Shown here: positions 1 through 8,748 of the stretch, in pieces
Layout: every line of letters starts with the position of its first letter
How positions within the stretch are numbered: position 1 is the first letter of the stretch
Assembly (NCBI RefSeq): GCF_024734895.1
Contig: NZ_CP091430.1
Location: 3,986,501-4,050,500 of the forward strand
Length of the DNA: 64,000 nucleotides
Source: Paenibacillus spongiae
GTDB taxonomy: Bacteria; Bacillota; Bacilli; Paenibacillales; Paenibacillaceae
Direction of reading: 5' to 3'
Made by a program: the position numbers and the translations under genes
The notes under the pieces: model-generated
The model's database searches: none
Seen by the model: only the letters and a program-made list of their open reading frames with translations
Told to the model about the DNA's origin: nothing

Positions 1-2
1 TC

Positions 3-2111
3 TTGCCCATTCTGCAGGAGTGGTTCGACGGACTTAACACTCGATTGGACTCGTTTCGTCGTCTTGTTTATAATGTAACCGTCGTTCGCATGGCCCAAAA
101 TATCATTAGTTTGACGCAATGGAGTGATTTCATCGATTCGTTGACGCCGGATCAACTTGAGGGACAAGTGATCGGGGAAGAAGCCCGCAAACTCATTGCC
201 GATAGTCATAAAGACTTCGATTCCGCACAAATCACGGAACGAATTTTCAATACGAAGGGTTCTTATTCTCGTTTCGTACTATACCAGCAGATGCAAGGCC
301 GATACCGAGCATGTACGGGTTGTCACTATACAGTGCAGGCGCAAGCTTTAGACAGCGGAGGCATGAACGGGCCGCTGCTCGGGCAAACCCCGTTTCTGCC
401 AACAGATAAACTGGCCCAACACGCGGAAGGCACTTCGAATACCCTGACGACAAAACCTTCGTTTGCTAACTTCGACACGTTACCGCAAACGATGAATCCG
501 GCAGAACATCCGGCTACTGCAAATGCGGCAGCATCCGTAGCCGCCATCCAGCCTTATCTTCGCGAGCTTGGACCTGAAGGATATCAAGTACTTCCACCAA
601 CGATAGTCGGAGGAAACCTTCCATTATCGGAATTGAAGCCGTCGATCATGTCGGCTTTCAAACAGCGTATCACGTGTTACCAGGAATTCATCGATAGACT
701 GGATCAAGCCGCGGTGTCGGACGACCAGTTGTTCTTGTCACTGAACCCGGTCATACGGGATGTTCTTCCTATAGTGGATCCTGTAATCTCCGCCTTGATC
801 GAAGAACAACTGCAACAAGCAGAGAGCAAGCAACTCGCGGAAACGGTACTCATAAGCGGAGTTTCGGTCGCTACGCTGCTGCTTGCCATGTTTCCGCCGA
901 CTGCCCCTGTCGCCATCGCCCTGGGAATAGCCTCATCCGCATATGGCATATATTCGGGCATGCAACAATTGGATCGAATTCAGTATCTCATGCTTGCACG
1001 CGGTGCCAATAACGTAGTTGATCCTCAGCGGATCGAAGCGAACGATACGGAGATGGTGTTGATCGCCTTCTCAATTGTCATGAATTCGATCGATCTGGGA
1101 ATGAGCTTAGGCCCCGCGGTTAGCAAAGGCATTCAAAGCTCGACGAAAGCATTCAAACGAAACTTGACCGCCGTTAAAATCAATCGAGTCAGTTCTATTA
1201 CCCCGAGCGCCGAGCTTCCGCTCGTTGAATCAGCAACCGCTCTAGCAGGGGAACAAGAGATTCGGCTGAGCAAGCTGAATACGAGCAGGCCCGAGGTCAC
1301 TGTAGTAGGACCAGGTGATCAAGTAATTTACGATGGAATGCCGTTGGATTTCCTATTGGACAATTCAGTGGCAGACAACTGGTCTTTCCTTGCCAAAGAA
1401 ACTCCTCTCGACAGAATCGTTCCACCGCGAATTTCCGACGAAGCGTTCGAACTGTTATCATCCAATCCGTATGCGTTAATAGATTCAAACGCGATGATCG
1501 AAGGTCTGCCGCGAGATCTTCTGCTGGGTAACGGTTTGGAAGATAATTGGACGGTCTTAACGTTATATGGAAATCGAGTTAATATAGGGAGAACAGACTT
1601 GGATCTATTACGGAAAAGATGGAACGTTTCTCAAGACCTGAATACGATAGCGGTCGGCAGAACCACGGTACCGGGTATGGAACATATGACATTCGAAGGG
1701 GGTAGTCCGAGAGTCCGGCAAGTGGCAAATCTGCCGGATGTTGATGCTATCATGCCCGACAGGCCCATCAAATCTCCGGGGAAGCTTCCTTCGGCTACTA
1801 GACATGCAGAAGAGGGGGTTCTCAATGATTTTGCGATGAAGGCAAAGGAATTGGGCAAATCTCCCGAAGAGATTACAGGAACCTTGTACTTACATCAAAC
1901 CAATGTGAGCGGCGTATGCCCGATTTGTATCCAAGGGATCGATAACCTTGAGGTCGCACCCGGCATCTTCAAGCAATTCAGCGATAAATATCCCAATCTT
2001 ACGCTTGTCGTTACGTCCGAAACGAAGGAAGGACAAAAAATTGTAGGAAGATCCAGTTTCGTCATGAGAAACGGAAGATATTTAACCAAGGACGGTATCT
2101 TAGTGGAATAG
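3..2111 (+). CDS. Polymorphic toxin, 3' part, C-terminal deaminase-like domain
   Basis: The reading frame is already open at the left edge, so the true start lies outside the window and only about 702 C-terminal residues are seen. A hydrophobic, Gly/Ala-rich stretch lies at about residues 283-322, as in pre-toxin regions of secreted polymorphic toxins. The last 100 residues carry the zinc-dependent deaminase signature: His-Ala-Glu at about 601-603 and Cys-Pro-Ile-Cys at about 639-642, followed by a hydrophobic strand. Known nucleic-acid deaminase toxins use HAE/CxxC to bind zinc and deaminate cytosine or adenine in a rival cell. I cannot assign the exact deaminase family. The next gene starts 1 nt downstream and resembles Imm6, an immunity family found with such toxins. 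No secretion signal is visible because the N-terminus is missing. Confidence 0.72.
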   Translation: MPILQEWFDGLNTRLDSFRRLVYNVTVVRMAQNIISLTQWSDFIDSLTPDQLEGQVIGEEARKLIADSHKDFDSAQITERIFNTKGSYSRFVLYQQMQGRYRACTGCHYTVQAQALDSGGMNGPLLGQTPFLPTDKLAQHAEGTSNTLTTKPSFANFDTLPQTMNPAEHPATANAAASVAAIQPYLRELGPEGYQVLPPTIVGGNLPLSELKPSIMSAFKQRITCYQEFIDRLDQAAVSDDQLFLSLNPVIRDVLPIVDPVISALIEEQLQQAESKQLAETVLISGVSVATLLLAMFPPTAPVAIALGIASSAYGIYSGMQQLDRIQYLMLARGANNVVDPQRIEANDTEMVLIAFSIVMNSIDLGMSLGPAVSKGIQSSTKAFKRNLTAVKINRVSSITPSAELPLVESATALAGEQEIRLSKLNTSRPEVTVVGPGDQVIYDGMPLDFLLDNSVADNWSFLAKETPLDRIVPPRISDEAFELLSSNPYALIDSNAMIEGLPRDLLLGNGLEDNWTVLTLYGNRVNIGRTDLDLLRKRWNVSQDLNTIAVGRTTVPGMEHMTFEGGSPRVRQVANLPDVDAIMPDRPIKSPGKLPSATRHAEEGVLNDFAMKAKELGKSPEEITGTLYLHQTNVSGVCPICIQGIDNLEVAPGIFKQFSDKYPNLTLVVTSETKEGQKIVGRSSFVMRNGRYLTKDGILVE

Positions 2112-2112
2112 G

Positions 2113-2637
2113 ATGTGTGGATGCGTGGATCAATTTAAATACATGAGCAAAGATGCAAAAGTCGCTTATTTTCTAGGCTTAACCGAGATTGTCATTCCTC
2201 AATTGTCAAAGTCCCCTCACTACGCCGCGGCAAGGACTGCTTTATCTCGCTGTTGGGAATGGCTGGAGCACAAAAGAATCGAGGCTTTCGATCTTTACTC
2301 CGATTTGGAGAACATGGAATATACAGGGATTATCACTTTATTACAATCTGAAGTTGACGACGATAAGCTGACCGTTTGGTTTTGCATCGCGGACGCAATG
2401 ATTATCGCGATCTACGGTGCATATGGCCATCAAAACAATCCATACTTGCCGCAGACAATCGAAAGCGGAGATTCGGAAGAAACGTTTGAGGAATTTCATG
2501 CCAGTTATTTGGCATGTGCCGGACAGGATGCGGAGAACACCCAGACGCACTTGCTCAGCTATTTGACCGATCATTTCCCCATTTGGAGTACGGAGACACC
2601 GACTAGGACTGAGATCATGCGTTGCTTAGTCGAATAA
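2113..2637 (+). CDS. Imm6-like immunity protein
   Basis: A 174-residue, acidic, Trp-rich, mainly helical protein that begins 1 nt after the toxin stop codon, so the two are very likely co-transcribed and translationally coupled. Length, helical character and position match the Imm6 family, which is known to accompany deaminase-type polymorphic toxins and is expected to bind and silence the toxin in the producer's cytoplasm. The assignment to Imm6 rests on general resemblance and context, not on an alignment. An alternative start is the ATG at 2143, but neither start has a strong ribosome binding site, consistent with coupling to the upstream stop. Confidence 0.6.
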   Translation: MCGCVDQFKYMSKDAKVAYFLGLTEIVIPQLSKSPHYAAARTALSRCWEWLEHKRIEAFDLYSDLENMEYTGIITLLQSEVDDDKLTVWFCIADAMIIAIYGAYGHQNNPYLPQTIESGDSEETFEEFHASYLACAGQDAENTQTHLLSYLTDHFPIWSTETPTRTEIMRCLVE

Positions 2638-2645
2638 AGCGAAAC

Positions 2646-2685
2646 AAAAAGAACGATTATGACAGAAATCACAGTCGATCTTTTT
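2646..2685. terminator. Bidirectional Rho-independent terminator
   Basis: A-rich arm AAAAAGAACGATTATGA pairs with TCACAGTCGATCTTTTT around a short loop. It lies just after the immunity gene and has A and T runs on both sides, so it could act on both strands. Confidence 0.65.
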
Positions 2686-2790
2686 GTTTTCCCTCCCTAT
2701 TTTGTCGCTTTTTTCTGGGGAATGCTGCTTGCCGATTTGCTCAAGCAAAAATGGGTCCAAAGTAAAATAACGGTGGTACTTGTGCTTGTA

Positions 2791-2843
2791 AAACGATAAT
2801 TCAATAAAACAGCAGAAGGATCCATACGTAACCGCTGGATCCA
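2791..2843 (+). repeat. Degenerate A unit with BamHI-type hairpin
   Basis: The stretch from 2793 shares a long run (ataattcaataaaacagcag and onward) with the repeat at 49837-49894, followed by an inverted GGATCC...GGATCC. It is an eroded copy of the A-hairpin element described for the 38-60 kb region. Nothing else is recognised in the 230 bp between the flanking genes. Confidence 0.5.
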
Positions 2844-2868
2844 TCCAAAAAATTCAATGATTTTCGTC

Positions 2869-3591
2869 TCACTTTATATAGCATGTTCCGTCAACGCAAT
2901 TTTCGCTAGAAGAACTCACATCATCGCGATTCTGTTCGTTCCAAGCCTCTTGTAGAGCGCTCAAGAACATTTCTTCGGATTGAGCACCCGATAAGGCAAA
3001 CTTGCGATCAATGTAGTAGAACGGAACGCCAGTTATACCAAGAATCCGACTATCTGCTTCTTCTTTACGCACTAGCTCTGAAAACTGAGTTCCGAATAGC
3101 ATCGTGAGGGTATCTTCACGGTTCAAGCCTGCCTCTGTGGCTAAATCCGCTAGCGTATCATAGTCACTTACATTTTTATTTTCATTAAAGTAAGCGCGGT
3201 ATAACAACTCAGAAATCACCAGGTCTTTCCCATGTTGTTTGGCATAATGGCGCAAACGGTGCGCATCGAATGTGTTGGTCAGCACTAAGCCTTCGAAATG
3301 AAATTCGAGCCCTACCGCAGCTGCTTGGCTTTTCAGATTTTCGTTACCTGTAATGGCTTGCTGGCGGCTCATACCAAATTTTTTCGAAAGCATATCATAC
3401 ACGTCATACGGAACTTGCTTTGGCGCATGCGGATCCAATTCGAAACTGCGGTAAACAACCTGAACGTGATCCCGAAAAGGGAGTCTCGAGAGCGCTTGTT
3501 CAAAGCGACGTTTGCCAATATAACAAAATGGACAAGCGAAATCCGCCCAAATTTCCACCTTCATGTTATTCTTTTCATTACTAAAGATCAT
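2869..3591 (-). CDS. DsbA-family thiol oxidoreductase, FrnE-like
   Basis: 240 residues. The thioredoxin-fold active site is Cys-Pro-Phe-Cys in the context DFACPFCYIGK near the N-terminus, typical of the FrnE/2-hydroxychromene-2-carboxylate isomerase-like branch of DsbA. GVPFYYI about residue 190 is the conserved cis-Pro loop. There is no signal peptide, so it should act in the cytoplasm. The C-terminus carries an extra Cys pair (NCVDGTC). The ATG at 3591 directly abuts the stop of the upstream gene, so both form an operon. A second start at 3564 (MKVEIW) is possible and fits the family's usual N-terminus better. Physiological substrate unknown. Confidence 0.85.
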   Translation of the reverse strand: MIFSNEKNNMKVEIWADFACPFCYIGKRRFEQALSRLPFRDHVQVVYRSFELDPHAPKQVPYDVYDMLSKKFGMSRQQAITGNENLKSQAAAVGLEFHFEGLVLTNTFDAHRLRHYAKQHGKDLVISELLYRAYFNENKNVSDYDTLADLATEAGLNREDTLTMLFGTQFSELVRKEEADSRILGITGVPFYYIDRKFALSGAQSEEMFLSALQEAWNEQNRDDVSSSSENCVDGTCYIK

Positions 3592-4233
3592 TTATTCCGA
3601 CTCACCCACAATCGTAAATCTTTGATTTATATGTTGCGGATTTTCAATCTCGTCAATTACTGCAATTGCATAGTCGGCATAGCTCACGTAGCTTTGACCT
3701 TGGTTGTTCAAGGTGACATGGTCTTTTCCAAGCTTGTAAGTGCCCGTTCGATTTCCGTCCGGATCGAAATAGGCGGCAGGACTGATATACGTCCAAGTAA
3801 TTGAATCGTTTTTTTGCAACTCCTCAAGCTGTTTGCCTGCATTCAATGCGGTAGGGTAATAAATGTCCGGAAAATCTGGTGTATCCATCAGTTTCGTTGT
3901 ATATTGATCATCAACAAATAGGCTTCCAGCGCCTCCAACGACGATCAATTTGGTATTCCGAGCATCCGAGAGTGCCTCAACAAGTGCTCTACCTGATTCG
4001 ACATACAAATGTTCTTCTCCATCGGGCGCTTTAAAAGTATTAACAACAACGTCGAAATTTTTTAGTTCGGATGAAGTAAGTTTAAAAATGTCTCTTTCGA
4101 GAGCTTTAACATTAGAGTCGGTGATATTTGAAACATTTCTTACAATAGCCGTGACTTCATTTCCCCGGTCCAAAGCTTCTTTCATGATCAAACGTCCGAC
4201 TTTACCGTTCGCGCCAATGATTCCGATTTTCAT
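3592..4233 (-). CDS. NAD(P)-binding oxidoreductase, atypical SDR type
   Basis: 213 residues starting with the Rossmann signature MKIGIIGANGKVG (GxxGxxG), as in YwnB-like NAD(P)H-binding reductases of the atypical short-chain dehydrogenase group. The central part reads LIVVGGAGSLFVD and a YYPTAL motif supplies a candidate Tyr. It lies upstream of, and abuts, the DsbA-like gene, and is divergent from an HxlR regulator 144 bp away. This arrangement is common for quinone- or electrophile-inducible reductase operons. The inducer and substrate cannot be read from the sequence. Confidence 0.83.
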   Translation of the reverse strand: MKIGIIGANGKVGRLIMKEALDRGNEVTAIVRNVSNITDSNVKALERDIFKLTSSELKNFDVVVNTFKAPDGEEHLYVESGRALVEALSDARNTKLIVVGGAGSLFVDDQYTTKLMDTPDFPDIYYPTALNAGKQLEELQKNDSITWTYISPAAYFDPDGNRTGTYKLGKDHVTLNNQGQSYVSYADYAIAVIDEIENPQHINQRFTIVGESE

Positions 4234-4377
4234 GATTATTTATTCCTCCATTTATAATGCAAAGTTGTGTGCTCGAGCATAGTCCTATATTATGTCCTTA
4301 GTTCAGATTTTGAAAGTAGGCACAATTTTATAACATAGTCACAAAAATAAAACCATTGAACAAGTGAGGGATTTCTT

Positions 4378-4734
4378 ATGGCACGGACTTCGTTTAAAGG
4401 AAAAACTCCGGAAGAACAAATCGAGGTATGTCCGGTAACAGAAACACAGAATGTCATAGCGGGAAAATGGAAAATCATTATTTTATGGCATTTAAGACAG
4501 ACTAGACGGTTTGGTGAACTCCAAAGATTAGTGCCAGGTATCTCAAAAGGAATACTTACCAGTCAACTGAGGGAGTTAGAAAATGATCAGATGATCCATC
4601 GGGAGGTATATCAGGAAGTGCCTCCAAAGGTGGAGTATTCGTTGACCGAAGCAGGTAAACAATTCATTCCAATTCTCGAAAGTATGGGAGAGTGGGGCAA
4701 GAAATATGCAATGAGCAAGAAAATGAATCAGTAA
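4378..4734 (+). CDS. HxlR-family transcriptional regulator
   Basis: 118 residues with the HxlR winged-helix core: a Cys at residue about 19 (EVCPV), [35 protein letters not shown], and the wing [12 protein letters not shown]. HxlR/YodB-like proteins bind palindromic sites in divergent promoters, and the N-terminal Cys often senses electrophiles. It is transcribed away from the reductase/DsbA operon, so it probably controls that operon and itself. A strong stem-loop terminator follows about 80 bp downstream. Confidence 0.9.
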   Translation: MARTSFKGKTPEEQIEVCPVTETQNVIAGKWKIIILWHLRQTRRFGELQRLVPGISKGILTSQLRELENDQMIHREVYQEVPPKVEYSLTEAGKQFIPILESMGEWGKKYAMSKKMNQ

Positions 4735-4812
4735 TTATTCGGCCAACGTGGTGGAGTGGGAGCAGCCCGGCTTTTCGACGAGAACCGAATGCCTATCCGA
4801 TCGAAGGCTCGT

Positions 4813-4846
4813 AAGCCCCATTCTAATCGTAGAATAGGGGCTTTTT
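4813..4846 (+). terminator. Rho-independent terminator
   Basis: AAGCCCCATTCTA pairs with TAGAATAGGGGCTT around a 4-nt loop, followed by T5. It terminates the HxlR transcript. Confidence 0.8.
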
Positions 4847-4939
4847 GGGGCTCTTGCATCGCGAGATGGCCCGCGGATCTGTCGGATTGGCGAGAAAAGT
4901 TCAAGGGCGGTCTTGACCTGGATCGGGAAGCGTACTTAA

Positions 4940-5068
4940 CAACGCGGAGAGCTTCGCAAAGAAGATTATCCGGGAGGTTTTGATGTCGTTGTGGACGTGA
5001 CGGGCATTCCGGCGGTAATCGAGAAAGAACTCGACTATCTGGGAGCTGAAGACGTGCCGATCGCTTAG
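4940..5068 (+). pseudogene. Alcohol/polyol dehydrogenase fragment (MDR family)
   Basis: An open stretch without a start codon encodes YPGGFDVVVDVTGIPAVIE, which matches the nucleotide-binding part of medium-chain zinc dehydrogenases (sorbitol dehydrogenase type). Both ends are missing and it stops after about 43 residues. It is a relic. A degenerate B unit (CTAACGGACAG) follows at 5088. Confidence 0.5.
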
Positions 5069-5170
5069 ATCTGCCACCCTCGCTCAACTAACGGACAGTA
5101 GAGTTCCAATATGTGGTACTATATTAATAGCAAAAAACTCATAATAGAGATAGATAATGGAGCGATCTTA

Positions 5171-5989
5171 ATGTTGATCCCATCATTTGAAAACGAAACC
5201 CTTTACCGAACCTTGACCCTATTTGTCAAAGATATCCGAGCCATTCTTAATAGAAAGTTGCGAAGCATTTACCTTTACGGTTCGGCCCTCCAGAATGATT
5301 TATCTCCAGGATACGGGGATTTGGATTTTCTCGTCGTAATTGGGGAGGATCTTAGCCAAAATGAGATTGAGCTCTTAAATAAACAAAGAGTTGATTATAG
5401 AACATCACCTCCTATAAGAACTGTCGATAGACAGATCTCCAACCTATACACCGATATGCTTGAGGGTGCCTTTCTTACGATAAATATGCTGAGTGGGGGA
5501 AAGGGCCGTGGCTTGTGGTGGGGAACAAAGAGCGAATCTGTCTGGACGGAGAATCAATTGGATCTGTTCACCCTATACACGATAAGGGAGCAGAGTATAT
5601 TGTTGTATGGTGAGCCTCATCAGGACAATATTCCATCGTACTCGAGGGAAGAGTTCATTAGCTTTCTTAAGGAATACGCTACATGCATGCGGAAGTATGG
5701 CAAGGGAAATAGCCTACATTCTGTGGATTGGCTCCTGTTAGCTTCCAAATTCATAGCATGGTGGCAGGAAGGTATCATTCTGTCTAAAAGCCAAGCAGCA
5801 GATTGGGGGCTTTTACATCTTAGTGGCGGATGGAAAGCGAATTTGCAGAGATGCAAGAAGCTAAGGAAGGATCCATCCATGGCAACACTCCTAGAGTATT
5901 CCGAATGGCTGAGTAATTTGGAGCCAGCCATTATAGAAGCATCGCATGATCTAGACAGAATCCTCGAAAAAAGCGATCCACTAAAGTAG
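5171..5989 (+). CDS. Nucleotidyltransferase, aminoglycoside adenylyltransferase-like
   Basis: 272 residues from the ATG at 5171, chosen because GGAG lies 8 nt upstream. An in-frame ATG at 5111 lacks a ribosome binding site. The polymerase-beta-type nucleotidyltransferase motif is clear: YLYGSALQNDLSPGYGDLDFLVV, i.e. GS followed by DxD for metal binding. The C-terminal half is helical and rich in Trp, as in ANT-type enzymes (DUF4111-like). Such proteins transfer AMP to aminoglycosides or related small molecules, but the substrate here cannot be stated. A TGACAAGAAC repeat with a terminator follows immediately. Confidence 0.78.
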   Translation: MLIPSFENETLYRTLTLFVKDIRAILNRKLRSIYLYGSALQNDLSPGYGDLDFLVVIGEDLSQNEIELLNKQRVDYRTSPPIRTVDRQISNLYTDMLEGAFLTINMLSGGKGRGLWWGTKSESVWTENQLDLFTLYTIREQSILLYGEPHQDNIPSYSREEFISFLKEYATCMRKYGKGNSLHSVDWLLLASKFIAWWQEGIILSKSQAADWGLLHLSGGWKANLQRCKKLRKDPSMATLLEYSEWLSNLEPAIIEASHDLDRILEKSDPLK

Positions 5990-5992
5990 AAT

Positions 5993-6146
5993 CTTGTCGG
6001 GTGACAAGAACATTATCTCATTAACAGCCGCGCATATCGCGGCTTTTGTAGTTTATGGGATCAGGTTCTTGTCAAAATCCAATGACAAGAACTTGATCCC
6101 ATTTCCGAAATTGACAAGAACTTGACTCATTCCCGACAAATCACTT
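5993..6146. repeat. TGACAAGAAC-family repeat cluster with terminator and long inverted repeat
   Basis: Contains GTCGGGTGACAAGAAC, a terminator hairpin (AGCCGCGcatatCGCGGCT then T4, about 6025-6048), a 19-bp inverted repeat at 6056-6074 / 6083-6101 (one mismatch, 8-nt spacer) built from the same TGACAAGAAC word, and a third copy of the word near 6111. Related copies lie at 8653, 10731, 17088 and 30104. Confidence 0.75.
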
Positions 6147-6352
6147 TGAACTGCAAGGAGCCGAAGCACTTAGCTTGAAAGTTCCAATAAATGGAGATCA
6201 GTGCAAAGGAAAAATAAATTCAGTGAGGTTAACCGCGTTGAACTAACAGACAGGATAGTTCCATCAAAGTTCTTAAATAGCGCTTAATATATGATCCTCA
6301 TTGTGAATACGCATGGTAAAACATGGACTAGATGGTCGGCTGCTATTCCACG

Positions 6353-6480
6353 CTAACGAGCAGGATAATTTAACTAAAAAAGGGATTTCCATGGGTTGCA
6401 TAGAAATCCTAACGGGGCACATTTATTATGGGAGCAGGGCCGCCGCGACTCGCTCCAGTTCGTTGAAGTAACGACAGTTA
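6353..6480 (+). repeat. Composite A-hairpin-B repeat, degenerate, preceded by a lone B unit
   Basis: B-like CTAACGAGCAGGATAA at 6353, then A-like CTAACGGGGCAC at 6409, a GGAGC...GCTCC hairpin at about 6431-6456, and a weak B-like GTAACGACAG near 6468. Another B-like unit (CTAACAGACAGGATAG) lies near 6239. No gene is seen between 5990 and 6557. Confidence 0.6.
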
Positions 6481-6557
6481 TTATAAATAAAGCTGTACTT
6501 GGTTAAGGGTAATGCAAATACTGTTAAAAATCCCGAACGAAAGGAATGGTCAAAATT

Positions 6558-7157
6558 ATGAAGACCTTTGAAACTATGCTCGAATTATTGAAGTCTAATC
6601 TTGCCGAAGAAACACCTGCACCGAACTCCAAAATGCCACCACAGGCGACGGCGTTGCTTACCGATCACGGCAACGTATATGTAGCTGTCTGTCATGACGT
6701 ATTCGGTTCCGACTGCGGTTACAATAACATGCTCACTTATATGAAAACTAGGGGCGAAACAAGGATCTTGAAAATGGTCACAATGTGGAAGGACGGTGGT
6801 ATTGACCTCAGCAGTATGAAATTCAGAGAATCAATTTATGAAATGAACAAAGAAAATATTGAGACCGAAATCTTGGTTCTCGGGAGGAAACGTGACGATC
6901 CAGAAGAAGTGCCACTCCAGCCCTTTGTCAAGAAGTTGATAAGCACACTTTATCCCAGTGTAACGCTCGAATTGCTGAAAGGTAAATATAAGGATTGGAC
7001 CAATGCTAAAAAGGCTTTGGATGCGATGGAAGAGTATATTGAACAGCACGGAATGTCCGGCGCAGGCGATGTGCTTCGCGCAGCTGCACCTGAAATCTGG
7101 GAGGATATCTACTGGCGTGATAACAATGATTCAAGAACAAGAATGGATGTTTTGTAA
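6558..7157 (+). CDS. Deaminase-fold-like protein lacking zinc ligands, copy 1
   Basis: 199 residues from ATG 6558 (AAGGA 12 nt upstream); ATG 6546 is the other option but its AAGGA is directly adjacent. I do not recognise a named family. The segment ATALLTDHGNVYVAV, then SDCGYNNML, then MWKDGGIDLSSMKFRESI parallels the layout of cytidine deaminases (ALxTxxGxxYxG, S-C-A-E, PCGxCRQ). The catalytic Glu and the Cys pair are replaced, so it should not be a zinc deaminase. A paralogue with very similar sequence and flanks is at 17347-17940, and a broken third copy at 37205-37500. Function unknown. Confidence 0.7.
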   Translation: MKTFETMLELLKSNLAEETPAPNSKMPPQATALLTDHGNVYVAVCHDVFGSDCGYNNMLTYMKTRGETRILKMVTMWKDGGIDLSSMKFRESIYEMNKENIETEILVLGRKRDDPEEVPLQPFVKKLISTLYPSVTLELLKGKYKDWTNAKKALDAMEEYIEQHGMSGAGDVLRAAAPEIWEDIYWRDNNDSRTRMDVL

Positions 7158-7713
7158 TCACAAAATCCGTTTAAGTGAGTGATTCTAATGCGGAGATCAA
7201 TCAACTTGGGGCAAACCGACTACCCCTGACGAGGAGCCCGGTTGCGTATACATTTTTCGAAAACACCGGAAAACGTCAGCCCAGTTCGGGACGGCCAAGG
7301 GAATCACCGGCTCTCAGGCGGCAAACCGCATTCCGGTGAGAGAGAGACAAAACCCAGGGGCATGAAGAAATATCTTTTATCTACATACATATGTATAAAA
7401 TACTACGTAATATTAATATATCAATTTTGTTGACCAAGCTTTTAATCTACTGTATTTTCATATAGTGTTGCACATTATATATGGACATCCACAAAAGAGA
7501 GTGTAGGAGGTCCTTTTTTGTGGCAGAAAATGATTGTGGCGGTGAGCAAGTGGGATCCTATTTTCATGTCTTTTGTCCAGAAGGAGAAAGCGAATACTGA
7601 AGGACAACGGAAGAAATGGGGCGAAAATTCAGGAAGTCGAAAACATTTGAGCCTCAGAAACGAATGTTCCTTTTGCTACGATTGGAAAAACTCCTTTCAG
7701 GGAGGTCATTAGG
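7158..7713 (+). other. Duplicated tail, possible leader ORF and hairpin before GNAT gene
   Basis: 7158-7224 repeats the sequence after copy 2 of the deaminase-like gene, and 7220-7268 repeats the sequence after the broken third copy, so the duplicated unit extends past the gene. 7387-7408 resembles the start of the AT-rich 145-bp repeat. At 7483-7519 GGACaTCCACA can pair with TGTaGGaGGTCC, followed by T6. A 64-codon frame from TTG 7518 to 7712 has AGGAGG 7 nt upstream and ends 1 nt before the GNAT ATG. It could be a leader peptide or chance. Nothing else is seen. Confidence 0.35.
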
Positions 7714-8568
7714 ATGTCATTACAAGTTCGTCCATATTGTACTGAATTAGAGGATACAGTTAAAAATTTAAGCCACAAAGCATGGATACTTTTTAAATAC
7801 AATAAAGATTTCAATCATCAGAGAATGAGTTGTGTATTTAACGAGGATGGTAATTTAATTTGTGTGGGATACTTGCGGCATGGGATAGCTGATGATCATG
7901 ATGTATTCGAAATTGAAATGCCCACTAATGAATTAGCTTCAAATCGTATGAACGAAGTGAGAAAGGCTCTTTACCCTACATTCATAAATACCTGTCAAAA
8001 GCTACGTAATCCAAACAAAAAGACAAAGTTGGTTGCATGGAAAGACTTTTATGGTGACAGAGAGTTTTACGAAGAGATGGGTTTCATCCCTTATCAAACT
8101 TATTACATAGCAAAACGTTCACTAGAAAAACCCATGCCTGAAGTCAGCACGCCTGTTGGAGTTAATGTCATATTCCATCCGATGGAATCCAAAGAGGAAA
8201 GAATCAAATATACCGAATTAGAAAATCATTTTTATCAAGGTGTTGTATACAGAAGTGTAAATATGTTGGAATGGATGATGGGTGGTCCAGAGTTACATAC
8301 CATTTCTGCATTTGAAGGTGATGAACTTGTTGGTAGCGTTATGTGTTGGCAAACTGGCGCAGTTGAAAGATTATTCGTAATTCCTCGATGGCGTAATAAA
8401 GGGCTGGGTAAGTTTCTCATAACAAAGGGTTTAGAGTATCACATTAAGAATGGTCGAAACGAAGTTGAGACGCTGGTTAATGAACAGGATCAGGAAGCTA
8501 TGTTGTTGTTAGAGTCAATGGGGTATACCTTTCCTGTAAGATTAGAACTCAAATCATTGGATATTTAG
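7714..8568 (+). CDS. GNAT-family N-acetyltransferase
   Basis: 284 residues; GGGAGG lies 8 nt before the ATG. The C-terminal half holds the GNAT acetyl-CoA site: VERLFVIPRWRNKGLGKFLI (V/IxPxxRxxGxG) near residue 215-235, followed by NEQDQEAMLLLESMGY. The N-terminal half (GYLRHGIADDHDVFEIEMP ... DFYGDREFYEEMGF) looks like a second, degenerate GNAT unit, as in tandem-GNAT proteins. Such enzymes acetylate small molecules or proteins using acetyl-CoA. The substrate is not evident. A terminator at 8608 ends the unit. Confidence 0.85.
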   Translation: MSLQVRPYCTELEDTVKNLSHKAWILFKYNKDFNHQRMSCVFNEDGNLICVGYLRHGIADDHDVFEIEMPTNELASNRMNEVRKALYPTFINTCQKLRNPNKKTKLVAWKDFYGDREFYEEMGFIPYQTYYIAKRSLEKPMPEVSTPVGVNVIFHPMESKEERIKYTELENHFYQGVVYRSVNMLEWMMGGPELHTISAFEGDELVGSVMCWQTGAVERLFVIPRWRNKGLGKFLITKGLEYHIKNGRNEVETLVNEQDQEAMLLLESMGYTFPVRLELKSLDI

Positions 8569-8607
8569 CAAAAAGTGCAAATTATAAAACGAGCAGATTG
8601 TCGTCCG

Positions 8608-8640
8608 CAGCCGGTGGTTCATTCCAACCGGCTGTTTTTT
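8608..8640 (+). terminator. Rho-independent terminator
   Basis: CAGCCGGT pairs with ACCGGCTG around a short loop, followed by T6, just after the GNAT gene. Confidence 0.85.
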
Positions 8641-8652
8641 GTTCAATTAACT

Positions 8653-8706
8653 GTCGAGTGACAAGAACATACTTCCTTAAAAGTCGCGTAGTTGGGACTT
8701 TTTTAT
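8653..8706 (+). repeat. TGACAAGAAC-family repeat with terminator
   Basis: GTCGAGTGACAAGAACATAC followed by AAGTCGCGTAGTTGGGACTT and T6. Near-identical to the copies at 17088 and 30104. Confidence 0.8.
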
Positions 8707-8748
8707 TTAAACAGGGCTTGGAGTGCTCAAAGCAATAAAGGAAACTTC

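Noticed and set aside
4728..5087. 119-codon minus-strand frame
   Set aside because: Crosses a strong terminator and the dehydrogenase relic; Arg/Ser-rich composition of a shadow frame.
7285..7360. Glycine-riboswitch-like words (GGCTCTCAGGCGG, GGTGAGAGAGAG)
   Set aside because: The order of the conserved parts is wrong (no GGAGAG before the CTCTCAGG part) and no gcv-type gene follows.
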